Made by a program: the position numbers and the translations under genes. Positions 6,975 through 16,300 of a stretch of DNA of 20,622 bases are shown here, one piece after another. The notes beneath the pieces are model-generated. The model had not been told where the DNA came from. It was given only the letters and a program-made list of their open reading frames with translations, and did not search any database. Each line of letters starts with the position of its first letter. Positions within the stretch are counted from its first letter, which is position 1. Source of the DNA: a virus; the IMG/VR virus record IMGVR_UViG_3300030104_001079, positions 132 through 20,753 of that record. One strand, given 5' to 3'.

Positions 6975-9900
6975 CTACAACAATTATTGGTGCGGGTGGT
7001 GGTGGAAAAGGTGATAAAGGCAGCAACAGAACTCCACGTACTGCTAGAGATAGCTTAGATAGTAGAGAATTTGCAAACGTCACAGAAGTTATTGCAGAAG
7101 GGCCAATAGAAGGTCTTGCTAATGGATTGCAATCTGTTTTCTTAAACGACACTGCTCTTCAAAATGCAGATGGAACGTATAACTTTCAAGATGTTGATTT
7201 ATATGAAAGAACTGGAACAGCAACTCAAGAATTAATTCCTTTAGATTCTTCTCAGTCAACACTATCGGCAACGTCTGTTAACGTCCCCGTTACAAAGAAT
7301 TTTCCTGTTACAAGAACAATTTCTGACACAAGTGTTGATGCTGTCAGGATAATAATTACAATTCCTAGCTTACAAAAAATAAATAATAAAAATGGAGATA
7401 CTTTAGGAACAAGTCTTCAATTAAAAATAGCTGTTAAATATACAAATATATCAACAGGAAGTGAAACAGCTTACGATGAAGTTATTGATGACACGATCAG
7501 AGGAAGAACAGCCGATGCTTATAACAGACAATACGAAATACGTTTTAAAAAAGCTGCTGGTGAAATAGGAGAAAATTCTACTTATACCGTTAAAATTACA
7601 AGAGTTACAGAGGATAGTAATGATCAACTTTTAACGAATGCTTTTAACTGGAGTTCTTTTACGACTGTTAAATTTAACCCTCAAACTTATGCCAATAGTG
7701 CATTAATTGGTGTCAGGTTAGATGCACAACAATTTAGCTCAATTCCTTCAAGAAAATATGATATTAAAGGGTTAAAAGTACAGATTCCAACAGGAGTTAC
7801 AGTTGATAGCGATACAGGAAGAATTATTTATCCTACTAATTTTGTATGGGATGGAACGTTCCAAGCTGCTACATGGACAGCCTGTCCTTCTTGGCTGTTA
7901 TATGCGTTAATGTTAAACACTAGATTTGGACTTGGAGATCATTTTGATAGTTCACAATTAGATAAATGGGCATTTTTTCGTGCCAGTAAATATGCTAATG
8001 AAGAAGTTGCATATACTTTGGATGGTGCCACAACAAATGAGGCAAGATTTAGTTGTAACGCAACAATTAATTCTACAGATGAAGCTTACAACGTAGTTAA
8101 TCAACTCCTATCTGTAATGAGAAGTCAAGGCTTTTGGGAAGACGGAAGTTTAACTATTGCCCAAGACTCACCTTCTGATCCTGTTTATAACTTTAATCAA
8201 AGTAATGTAACCGAAGAAGGGTTTTCTTATACCAATGCAAGCAATAAAAACAAACCAACAGTTGTTGTGGTTGCTTACTTAGATTTAGTGTTAAAAGATA
8301 GGGCTTATGAAGTTGTAAAAGATACGGCTGCAATTGCGAAGAGGGGAGTTGTGAAAAGGAGCGTTACTGCTTTTGCCTGTACCAGCAGAGCGCAAGCTAA
8401 TAGATTAGGGAAGTGGCTTTTGTATGAAGAAAACAATAGTGAAGTTATTGCCTTTACTTCCAGTTTAGTTACTGCTCAATTATTAAAACCTGGGCAAATT
8501 ATTTCAGTTGCCGATCCTGTAAAAGCAGGTTCAAGAAGAGCAGGACGGATTAGTTCGGCTACAATTAATTCAATAAACATTGATGATGGTGGGGAAGTAA
8601 GTAATGTAAACCTAGATAATTCTCCATCTTTAAGTGTTATTTTGCCTGACGGAACAATTGATTCTGGACATACAATTACAAGTATTGGTAGTTATTGTAA
8701 TGGTAATTATTGGGATATAAATTATACGACAGGAGGTGGAACAATAACAGTTGGAAGTGATTTCCAAGCAATACCAGAAGCTAATAGTATATGGGTCGTA
8801 GAAAGTTCAGATTTATTAACTTCTTTATGGCGAGTAATAGGAATTAAAGAGGAAAGTGATTTTTTATATACAGTTGAGGCTATTTCACATAATGAAAGTA
8901 AGTATGCACATATTGAACAAGGAATTGCTTTAGAAGCAAGAGACACTACAAACTTAAATGTTATTCCTGCCGCACCTACAAACGTTCAAATTTTAGATGT
9001 TCCACGGTATGACGGAACCACAACCAAAGAACTTCAGTATGAATTAAACGGCAAGATTGCTATAAAGATTACATTTCACTGGGCAGGTGTTTCAGGTTCA
9101 GATCGTTATAGAGTTAAGTGGAGACATGAAGATGATAATTTTACGACTGAAATTGTAAATAATACAACGATAGATTTGATGGATGTAAAGGTTGGAACGT
9201 ATGCAATACAAGTTTCAAGTATTAGTTCTAGTGGAATATTATTTAGTACACCTGCAATCGGTGAATATGACGTTAAAGGATTGCAAGGTAATCCAGACGA
9301 TATTACTGGGCTGTCAATGGTTCCAATATCTGAAACTTTGGCGGTTTTATCTTGGAAAGAAGTTGCACAATTAGATGTTAAATTAGGTGGTCGAATTGCT
9401 ATAAGACATGACCCTAGAACATCAGGAGCTAGTTGGTTAACAAGTAATAAAATTGTTGATGGTGTCTCTGGTGCTTCGACTCAAAAACAAGTTCCTTTGT
9501 TAGCCGGAACGTATTTTATTAAAGCACAAGATTATCTAGGAAATAAATCAACAAATCCTGCTTCATTTGTTACGACATTACCTGAGACAACAAGACGATT
9601 AAACATCAAAACATGGAGTGAAGAGACTGCTTTTAGTGGAGATAAAGTCAATAGTGGTTTAGCTAAGTCAGGTAATAATTTAGTTTTAACTCCTAATCCT
9701 TATGTTTCTTCGGGATACCATGATCCTTTTTATGTAGATGGAGATGAAGAAGGAGAATATACGTTTGCAACAACTTTTGATTTTGGACACTCTGGAGTTC
9801 AATACGACGCAGTATTAAGAAAAGAAGTTATTAGTAATTCAATTGCGGCAACAGGTACGGCATGGGATTCGAGAACTGGTTTATTTGATGCGGCTTCAGG

Positions 9901-10363
9901 AAAAATGGATGGAACGGTTATTGATGAAGCTAATGTAGATTTATATGTAAGGACAACGCCTGATGACCCAAGTTCTTCACCTACATGGGGCAATTGGGCA
10001 GAATTTGAAGCTGCAATTATTAGAGCAAGAGGTCTTCAGGTTAAAGCTGTAATTACTTCAAATAACACAGATGCAAAAGTAACAATTAGTGACTTAGGTG
10101 CAACCTTAGATTTGTTACAAAGAACTGATAGTGCTTCTGTTGCTGCTAACACTTCTGCCTCAACAGGGGTTTATAACGTGACATTTGAAAAAGCTTTTTA
10201 TGATACTCCACAAGTTCAAATCACTCCTAATTCTTCTAGTTCAAATTTATTTGTAAGTGTTTCTAGTTTGAGTCGTACAGGATTTACCGCAACATTCAAT
10301 AATGGGAGTAATGTAGATACAGCATTTATGTACACTGTGACAGGATTCGGGAGGGCCATCTAA
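6971..10363 (+). CDS. Central tail tip / host specificity protein (lambda J-like)
   Basis: At 1130 residues this is close to lambda J (1132). The Gly-rich N-terminus is followed by NVTEVIAEGPIEGLANG (residues 36-52), the hallmark start of J. A hub region follows, with PSWLLYALMLNTRFGLGDHF (from about 306) and DKWAFFRASKYANEEV. Two fibronectin III-like modules lie at about 666-760 and 770-860. The C-terminal 60 residues (FEKAFYDTPQVQITPN then VTGFGRAI) resemble C-terminal domains of phage fibres. J forms a trimer at the tail tip and contacts the receptor. It is the likely anchor for the fibres encoded downstream. ATGA and TAATG overlaps at both ends indicate coupling. Confidence 0.93.
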   Translation: MTTTIIGAGGGGKGDKGSNRTPRTARDSLDSREFANVTEVIAEGPIEGLANGLQSVFLNDTALQNADGTYNFQDVDLYERTGTATQELIPLDSSQSTLSATSVNVPVTKNFPVTRTISDTSVDAVRIIITIPSLQKINNKNGDTLGTSLQLKIAVKYTNISTGSETAYDEVIDDTIRGRTADAYNRQYEIRFKKAAGEIGENSTYTVKITRVTEDSNDQLLTNAFNWSSFTTVKFNPQTYANSALIGVRLDAQQFSSIPSRKYDIKGLKVQIPTGVTVDSDTGRIIYPTNFVWDGTFQAATWTACPSWLLYALMLNTRFGLGDHFDSSQLDKWAFFRASKYANEEVAYTLDGATTNEARFSCNATINSTDEAYNVVNQLLSVMRSQGFWEDGSLTIAQDSPSDPVYNFNQSNVTEEGFSYTNASNKNKPTVVVVAYLDLVLKDRAYEVVKDTAAIAKRGVVKRSVTAFACTSRAQANRLGKWLLYEENNSEVIAFTSSLVTAQLLKPGQIISVADPVKAGSRRAGRISSATINSINIDDGGEVSNVNLDNSPSLSVILPDGTIDSGHTITSIGSYCNGNYWDINYTTGGGTITVGSDFQAIPEANSIWVVESSDLLTSLWRVIGIKEESDFLYTVEAISHNESKYAHIEQGIALEARDTTNLNVIPAAPTNVQILDVPRYDGTTTKELQYELNGKIAIKITFHWAGVSGSDRYRVKWRHEDDNFTTEIVNNTTIDLMDVKVGTYAIQVSSISSSGILFSTPAIGEYDVKGLQGNPDDITGLSMVPISETLAVLSWKEVAQLDVKLGGRIAIRHDPRTSGASWLTSNKIVDGVSGASTQKQVPLLAGTYFIKAQDYLGNKSTNPASFVTTLPETTRRLNIKTWSEETAFSGDKVNSGLAKSGNNLVLTPNPYVSSGYHDPFYVDGDEEGEYTFATTFDFGHSGVQYDAVLRKEVISNSIAATGTAWDSRTGLFDAASGKMDGTVIDEANVDLYVRTTPDDPSSSPTWGNWAEFEAAIIRARGLQVKAVITSNNTDAKVTISDLGATLDLLQRTDSASVAANTSASTGVYNVTFEKAFYDTPQVQITPNSSSSNLFVSVSSLSRTGFTATFNNGSNVDTAFMYTVTGFGRAI

Positions 10364-11457
10364 TGCCACAAGCAAACCCAACGGGAGGATCTAATTCAGA
10401 ACGTTTAGAAAATGTAACCTTCCCACAAGCAAGGATTGATATTAATGACAACCTTGAAGCTCTTCAAACTTTAAATAGTGGAAACAGTGAGCCATCAACT
10501 AAAGCTGCTTTTATGCAGTGGCTTGATACTTCTTCTGATCCTGCTGTTTTAAAAATTAGAAACGCTGGAAATACTTCTTGGATTGATGTTGGATCGTTAA
10601 GTGCAACAGAATATGCTTCTAAAGGATTAACAGCTATTGCTAATGGTGGAACAGGGCAAATAACAGCAGCCGCAGCAATAGCAGCATTATTACCAAGCCA
10701 AGGAGGTAATTCGGGAAAGAGTCTTACTACAGATGGAAGTGCTTTGTCTTGGGCTTTAAGTTCAGTTTTTAATTCTTATACATTCGATTACACAGGAAGT
10801 ACACAGACTTGGACAAAACCAACAACAGGTAATTTAGCTTTTATCTTTATTTGGGGTGGAGGCGGTTCAGGTGCAACGAATGACGCTGGTGCTGGTGATT
10901 CTGGCGGCGGCGGTGGTGGTTGTTGTTTTGGAATTTTCCCTCTTTCACAGTTAGGTTCAACTGTTTCAATCACTATTGGTGCTGGTGGCTATCAAAGCAG
11001 TAATGATGATCCTGGTGTAGCAGGAGGAAATAGCACCTTTGGATCAACTAGCGATAGTTATTATTTAAAAGCTAATGGAGGAGAAGGAGGTCTTGAAACA
11101 GGTAGAGGAGGATATGGAGGACAGATTTATGATTTAGGTTACGCTGATCCCAGCAATCCAACAATAGGAGGATTTGCAGGAGGTCAGGGGGGTCAACATA
11201 ACGTTACGTCAGATCATGGGGATGCTGCTATTTTCGGTGGTGCTGGTGGTGCAAATGGTAATCAAAGTTCAGGAGCTTATAGCGTAATGGGAGGAAGAGG
11301 AGGAAGAGGTGGTGAAGGAACTGGCACTAGCGGAGCAGGAGGAGATGGAACAACTTCAACTGGATCAGTCCCCGGTGGTGGTGGCGGTGGTCGAGCTAAC
11401 AATGGAAGTCCGTATGGAGCAGGAGGTCATGGACAATGCAAAATTTATGTAATTTGA
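10363..11457 (+). CDS. Glycine-rich tail fibre / adhesin
   Basis: This 364-residue protein has three parts. Residues 1-90 form an attachment region (SERLENVTFPQARIDINDN). Residues 90-135 carry AIANGGTGQI and GNSGKSLTTDGSALSWA, trimer-linker motifs common in phage fibres. Residues 138-364 form a Gly-rich domain starting YTFDYTGSTQTWTKPTTGNL, with long glycine runs at 165-186 and 335-345 and a C-terminus GAGGHGQCKIYVI. Gly-rich domains of this kind are known from phage fibres. In T-even gp38 adhesins, polyglycine motifs display receptor-contacting loops. Cys187-Cys188 follow the first glycine run. The TAATG overlap with J suggests it joins the tail tip. Confidence 0.75.
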   Translation: MPQANPTGGSNSERLENVTFPQARIDINDNLEALQTLNSGNSEPSTKAAFMQWLDTSSDPAVLKIRNAGNTSWIDVGSLSATEYASKGLTAIANGGTGQITAAAAIAALLPSQGGNSGKSLTTDGSALSWALSSVFNSYTFDYTGSTQTWTKPTTGNLAFIFIWGGGGSGATNDAGAGDSGGGGGGCCFGIFPLSQLGSTVSITIGAGGYQSSNDDPGVAGGNSTFGSTSDSYYLKANGGEGGLETGRGGYGGQIYDLGYADPSNPTIGGFAGGQGGQHNVTSDHGDAAIFGGAGGANGNQSSGAYSVMGGRGGRGGEGTGTSGAGGDGTTSTGSVPGGGGGGRANNGSPYGAGGHGQCKIYVI

Positions 11458-11485
11458 TTTACACTGTTAAGAAAGCGTTAGTCCT

Positions 11486-11827
11486 ATGGCAATAGCACCT
11501 GGAACGTATGACATGACGATCCAAAGGAGATCGGATCATGCTGTTAATTTTGAACTAAAAGATTCAAATAATGCTGCTGTTAACCTAACTGGATACACGT
11601 TAGCTTCGCAAGTTTGGGATTCTAGTCGTACCAGTAAAGCAGCAGACGCAACTATTACAGTTACTAATACAACAGGTGGTTTGTTTACTTGGAAAGTAAC
11701 TGATACCCAGACAAGTGGTTTTAGCTCTAATGAATACAAGTACGATATTTTATTGACTAATGGATCTGGTGATAAAGAATATTGGGTTGAGGGTACAATT
11801 TATATGGATGAAGGTTACACAGCATGA
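11486..11827 (+). CDS. BppU N-domain-like baseplate/tip protein
   Basis: This 113-residue protein resembles the N-terminal domain of BppU-type upper baseplate proteins. Markers are A-P-G-T-Y-D-M-T-I-Q-R-R-S-D-H-A (3-18), VNFELKDSNNAAVNLTGYTL (20-39), and a C-terminal YKYDILLTNGSGDKEYWVEG. That domain is a small beta sandwich that binds the tail tip and holds a receptor-binding arm. Here it stands alone with no arm, so it may be an adaptor for the following fibres. The stop overlaps the next start by ATGA, so the two products are probably made together. No strong Shine-Dalgarno precedes the ATG. The assignment is from pattern only. Confidence 0.55.
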   Translation: MAIAPGTYDMTIQRRSDHAVNFELKDSNNAAVNLTGYTLASQVWDSSRTSKAADATITVTNTTGGLFTWKVTDTQTSGFSSNEYKYDILLTNGSGDKEYWVEGTIYMDEGYTA

Positions 11828-12069
11828 CTTCAGTTAACGTCACCACTAATAAAAATACAATCACCGTTCAAGAAGGTGATGCTACAACAGTTACAGTCGC
11901 AACCCAAGGACCGCAAGGTGCTATTGGGCCTACTGGACCAGCTAGTATTGATATAGAAGATTCAGGTAAGATAAATAAAAGTGTCATTTATTATGACTCG
12001 TCATCCGGCAAATACAAGGCTGACGCAACTTGGACAACTAGCACTCTGGTCTTTGGAGGTTCCTTTTAA
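11824..12069 (+). CDS. Short collagen-like fibre protein
   Basis: The 81-residue product has a beta N-terminus (VNVTTNKNTITVQEGDATTV, residues 4-23), four Gly-X-Y triplets (GPQGAIGPTGPA), and a C-terminal part ending W-T-T-S-T-L-V-F-G-G-S-F. Short collagen triplets act as trimer linkers in phage fibres. Cyanophage structural proteins often end with a similar L-x-x-GG-x-F signature, as I recall. It is coupled to the BppU-like gene by ATGA, and its last bases carry the Shine-Dalgarno (GGAGGT) of the next gene. A role as a linker between tip and fibre is likely but unproven. Confidence 0.6.
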   Translation: MTSVNVTTNKNTITVQEGDATTVTVATQGPQGAIGPTGPASIDIEDSGKINKSVIYYDSSSGKYKADATWTTSTLVFGGSF

Positions 12070-12071
12070 CC

Positions 12072-13358
12072 ATGGCTAACACAATTCGGATAAAGAAAAG
12101 AGCGTCATCAGGATCAACTGGTGCTCCATCATCATTAGCTCCTTCAGAATTAGCTTTTAATGAAAATACAGGTGATTTGAAACTGTATTACGGTTATGGG
12201 GACAATGGATCAGGAGAAGCAAGCTCAATAATTACAGTTGGAGGATCTGGAGCGTTCTTTAACAAGACAGATACAAGAACAGCAAATACAATTCTTAGTG
12301 GTCCAACAACAGGAAGTGATGCAGCTCCAACATTTAGGTCACTTGTTGTTGCTGATATTCCAACGCTAACAGCATCAAAGGTTAGTGATTTTGATACACA
12401 GGTAAGGACAAGTAGATTAGATCAGATGGCAGCAGCTACGGCTGTTGTTTCAGGTGTTACTCCAACTGCTGACGCTCATTTTGCTACTAAAGGTTACGTT
12501 GATAGCACTAGCGAAGGATTAGACGTTAAACAATCTGTAAAAGTTGCAACGACAGCAAATATCACGTTATCAGGTACTCAAACGATTGATGGAGTTGCTA
12601 TTAGTGCAGATGAAAGAGTACTTGTAAAAGATCAGAGTACTGCAAGTCAAAATGGTATTTACCTTTGTAAGGCTGGATCATGGGCAAGAGCTGATGATAT
12701 GGCTACAGGCAGTGATGCTGCTGGTGCTTTTGCCTTTGTAGAGCAAGGCTCAACTTACTCAGATGTAGGTTTTGTTTGCTCTTCTAATAAGGGAAGTGCA
12801 GTTACAGGGACGAATAATCTTGCCTTTACTCAGTTTTCTGGAGTGGCAAGTGTTACTGCTGGTAATGGCCTTGATAAATCTGGTAATGAATTAAGCCTTG
12901 ACCTTAAGGCGAATGGTGGTTGTGTAATTGAATCGACAGAACTCGCAGTTGATTTAGGCGCAAGTTCAATCACTGGAACGCTTGCAGTAAGTGATGGTGG
13001 TACTGGAAGTACTTTAGCTTCAGGAGCTAGGACAAATCTTGGCTTGGTGATCGGTACAAATATTCAGGCATTTGATTCCGATCTTACTTCTTTATCAAGT
13101 TGTCAATCAGGAGGCGCTGCGGCTTTAGCTGCTCTTACTTCAACAGAGATTGAAATCCTTGATGGGGCAACGGTTACAACTTCTGAATTAAATATTATTG
13201 ACGGTGGAACGTCAGCTACTTCAACAACACTCGCTGCTGCTGATCGCATGGTTATTAATGATGCAGGTACAATGGTTCAAGTTGCTTTATCTGATTTGGT
13301 TACGTTCTTAGAGAATGGTTCAGTTTCAGGGTTTGATATAGATGGTGGCACATATTAA
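12072..13358 (+). CDS. Tail fibre protein, MANTI-type (428 aa)
   Basis: Residues 1-43 form the N-terminal module MANTIRIKKRASSGSTGAPS...LKLYYGYG, seen again in the next gene. Residues 135-260 carry a domain common in cyanophage structural proteins: FATKGYVDSTSEGLDVKQSV, TLSGTQTIDGVAI, ERVLVKDQSTASQNGIYLC and a closing AFTQFSG. Residues 300-340 have a trimer-linker pattern (LAVSDGGTGSTLASGARTNL, then IGTNIQAFDSDL). The end has ILDGATVTTSELNIIDGGTS, a short internal repeat. It is therefore a modular trimeric fibre. Shine-Dalgarno GGAGGT lies at 12055-12060, eleven bases before the ATG. No enzyme motif is visible. Confidence 0.8.
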   Translation: MANTIRIKKRASSGSTGAPSSLAPSELAFNENTGDLKLYYGYGDNGSGEASSIITVGGSGAFFNKTDTRTANTILSGPTTGSDAAPTFRSLVVADIPTLTASKVSDFDTQVRTSRLDQMAAATAVVSGVTPTADAHFATKGYVDSTSEGLDVKQSVKVATTANITLSGTQTIDGVAISADERVLVKDQSTASQNGIYLCKAGSWARADDMATGSDAAGAFAFVEQGSTYSDVGFVCSSNKGSAVTGTNNLAFTQFSGVASVTAGNGLDKSGNELSLDLKANGGCVIESTELAVDLGASSITGTLAVSDGGTGSTLASGARTNLGLVIGTNIQAFDSDLTSLSSCQSGGAAALAALTSTEIEILDGATVTTSELNIIDGGTSATSTTLAAADRMVINDAGTMVQVALSDLVTFLENGSVSGFDIDGGTY

Positions 13359-13390
13359 ATCCCTTTCTGCTCACCTAATTTAAAAGTAAA

Positions 13391-16300
13391 ATGGCTAACA
13401 CAATCAAATTAAAGAGAGGAACGAGTACTCCATCAACAAGCAATATTTCTGATGGCGAAGTTGCGATAGATACTTCGGCTAAGAAGCTGTATATAAATGA
13501 TTCTGGAACGGTTAAGGAGATTGGCGGTGGCGGTGGAGCTATTGCGTCAGATGCTCAATTAAATACTATAGGCGGCACAAATGCTGGTAATAGTTTCACA
13601 GGTAGTAGCGAATTAGATAATACTTTCTTTGGTTATAAAGCAGGAGAGGATACGACTACGGGCGAAAATAATATTGCGATTGGTTATGACGCTTTAAAGG
13701 AAAATACTACGGGTTCTAATACAGTAGCTATAGGTCATTCTGCTTTAAAAAATAGTACTGGTGTAGGTCTTGCTGTTGCTATTGGTGGTAACTCTCAAGT
13801 TAATGCTGAAAGCAGTGGATTGCGAAATACAACCGTAGGATATAACTCTGCGGCTGGTTTAACTACAGCAGAGAATAATTCTTGTTTTGGTACGGATGCT
13901 GGAAAATTTGTTACTACTGGATCGAATAATGTCATTCTTGGATATGAAAGTGGTGCTAAGGATGGAGGTACAGGTTTAACAACTGGCTCGAATAATATAT
14001 TAATAGGAGATGAGGCAACATCTAGTTCAAAAACAGTATCGAACGAAATAACTTTAGGTAATACTTCTACTGATAAGTTCAGAATTCCAGGTATTAACTT
14101 CTCAATCAAAGACTCAACGGCAACAGATAACTACGTCTTAACCGTTGACGCTAATGGAGATGCAGGCTGGGAGGCTGCTGCTGGTGGTGGTGCTTCTGCC
14201 TTGAATGATTTATCAGATGCTAAAACTTTAAATTCTGGCGAGGCTATAGGTATTGGAACGGATGCTTTAGCGGCAGATGATGGTTCAACTGGAAACACCG
14301 CAGTAGGATATGAAGCTGGTAAATCACTTACATCAGGCACGTATAACGCAGCCTTTGGTAGAGGAGCTTTACGGAGCATAACGACCCAGAATTTTGCTAC
14401 TGCTTTTGGTTATGGGGCAATGAGAAATGCCACTAGCGGTGCAAATATTGGAATTGGTTATGCAGCACTTAATAATGCTAGTGGTAACTACAACGTATAT
14501 GTTGGGGATGGATCTTCAATTACGACTGGTTCAGAAAATACAGGTGTAGGATGGTCTGCTGGTAACGCAACAACAGGATCTAAAAATTCCTCATTGGGTA
14601 AGGAAGCTTTAAACGCAAACAATACTGGGTCTAGTAATGTAGCAGTAGGAGTTGAAGCTTTAAAATCTTCTACAACAGCTTCTAACAATACAACAGTTGG
14701 TACTGGAGCTGGTGACGCTATAACTACAGGTTCAAACCATGTAGCCCTTGGAGGTAAATCCTTAAGTGCTATTACAACGGCAGATGCTTGTGTAGCAGTA
14801 GGTTATGAAGCCCTAAATAACACAACTGGCTTGAGAAATACTGCGGTTGGTTATCAAGCTTTAAAAGAAGTAACCTCGGGTACTACTAACGTAGGGATTG
14901 GAGTAGGAGCAGGAGATAACTTAACAACAGGTAGTAATAATATCTGCATTGGAAACTTTACCAATGCCAGTGCTGCTGGTGTAGATAACGAAATAACTTT
15001 AGGTAACTCTTCTACCACCAAGTTCAGAATCCCAGGTCTGAATTTCTCAATCAAAGATAGTACGGCTACTGATAACTATGTATTAACAGTAGATGCTAAT
15101 GGTGACGCAGGATGGGAAGCTGCTGCTGGTGGTGGTGGAGGACTTAGTTCTGATGCTTATAGAAATACTTTAGGCGGTACTAATGCTGGAGACAGTATTG
15201 ATGGTGCAAATAGTACTACTGACAATACGTTTTTTGGGTATGATGCTGGAACGGATATTACCGATGGAACAAAAAACACTTTTGTTGGTTCATATGCTGG
15301 ATCTAATACCAATTCTGGAACTTACTTAAATACTTTTGTTGGTTATCAAGCAGGTCAAAATAATGGTAATGGTCATCAAAATGTTGGTATAGGTTATGCA
15401 ACTTTATTAGTAAATGAAGCTTGGAGCAATGTTGCGGTAGGGAACAACGCTGGCGAAGATAACACTACTGGTACACAAGGAGTATTTCTTGGTCGCAGTG
15501 CGGCTATGAACAACACTACTGGATCTAATGGAATTGCTATTGGATATGAATCATTAAAAACTAACACTACAGGTAGTAACTCAGTAGCGATTGGACATGA
15601 AGCTTTAAAAGATAATGCAACAACTAGCTCTCAAATAGCGATAGGCATACAAGCAGCTAAAGCTCACACGGCTGGAACTGATAACACAATTATTGGTTCG
15701 TATGCAGCAAGAACTGGTACTGACCATAACTATGTAACAGCATTAGGTTCTGGAGTTTTAATGAACCGTTCTGATTCTATGCACAGTACTACGGCATTAG
15801 GAGCTCTAACTATGCAATGGGCGGACGGGGATTATTGTACTGCTGTTGGTGTGCAAGCTTTAAACAAAGCGAGACAAGATTATAATGTTGGAGTAGGGTA
15901 TCAAGCTGGATATTCTGGTACTGATGCCGAAAAATGTACGGCTATAGGGACAGAGGCATTAAAAGAAAACGAAACTATAAGTAATCAAACAGCTATAGGT
16001 TATAGAGCTAGTTATTCCCACAATGGAACAAGCATTGAACCCAATACAACTGTTGGTTATCAAGCTGGATATTCTGGCACGACTACTGAACGACTAACAG
16101 CAGTAGGACATGAAGCTGCGTATTCAATGACAACGGCAAGTTGGAACGCCTGCTATGGATACAAAGCTTTATATAGCTGCACTACCAACGGACAAAATAC
16201 AGCGATTGGTAATTTGGCTGCTGAGTATGCAACAGGTAATAGTAATACAGCTTTAGGATATAAAGCTTACAACGGTGTAAGTGGAAGTACGACGGGTAGT

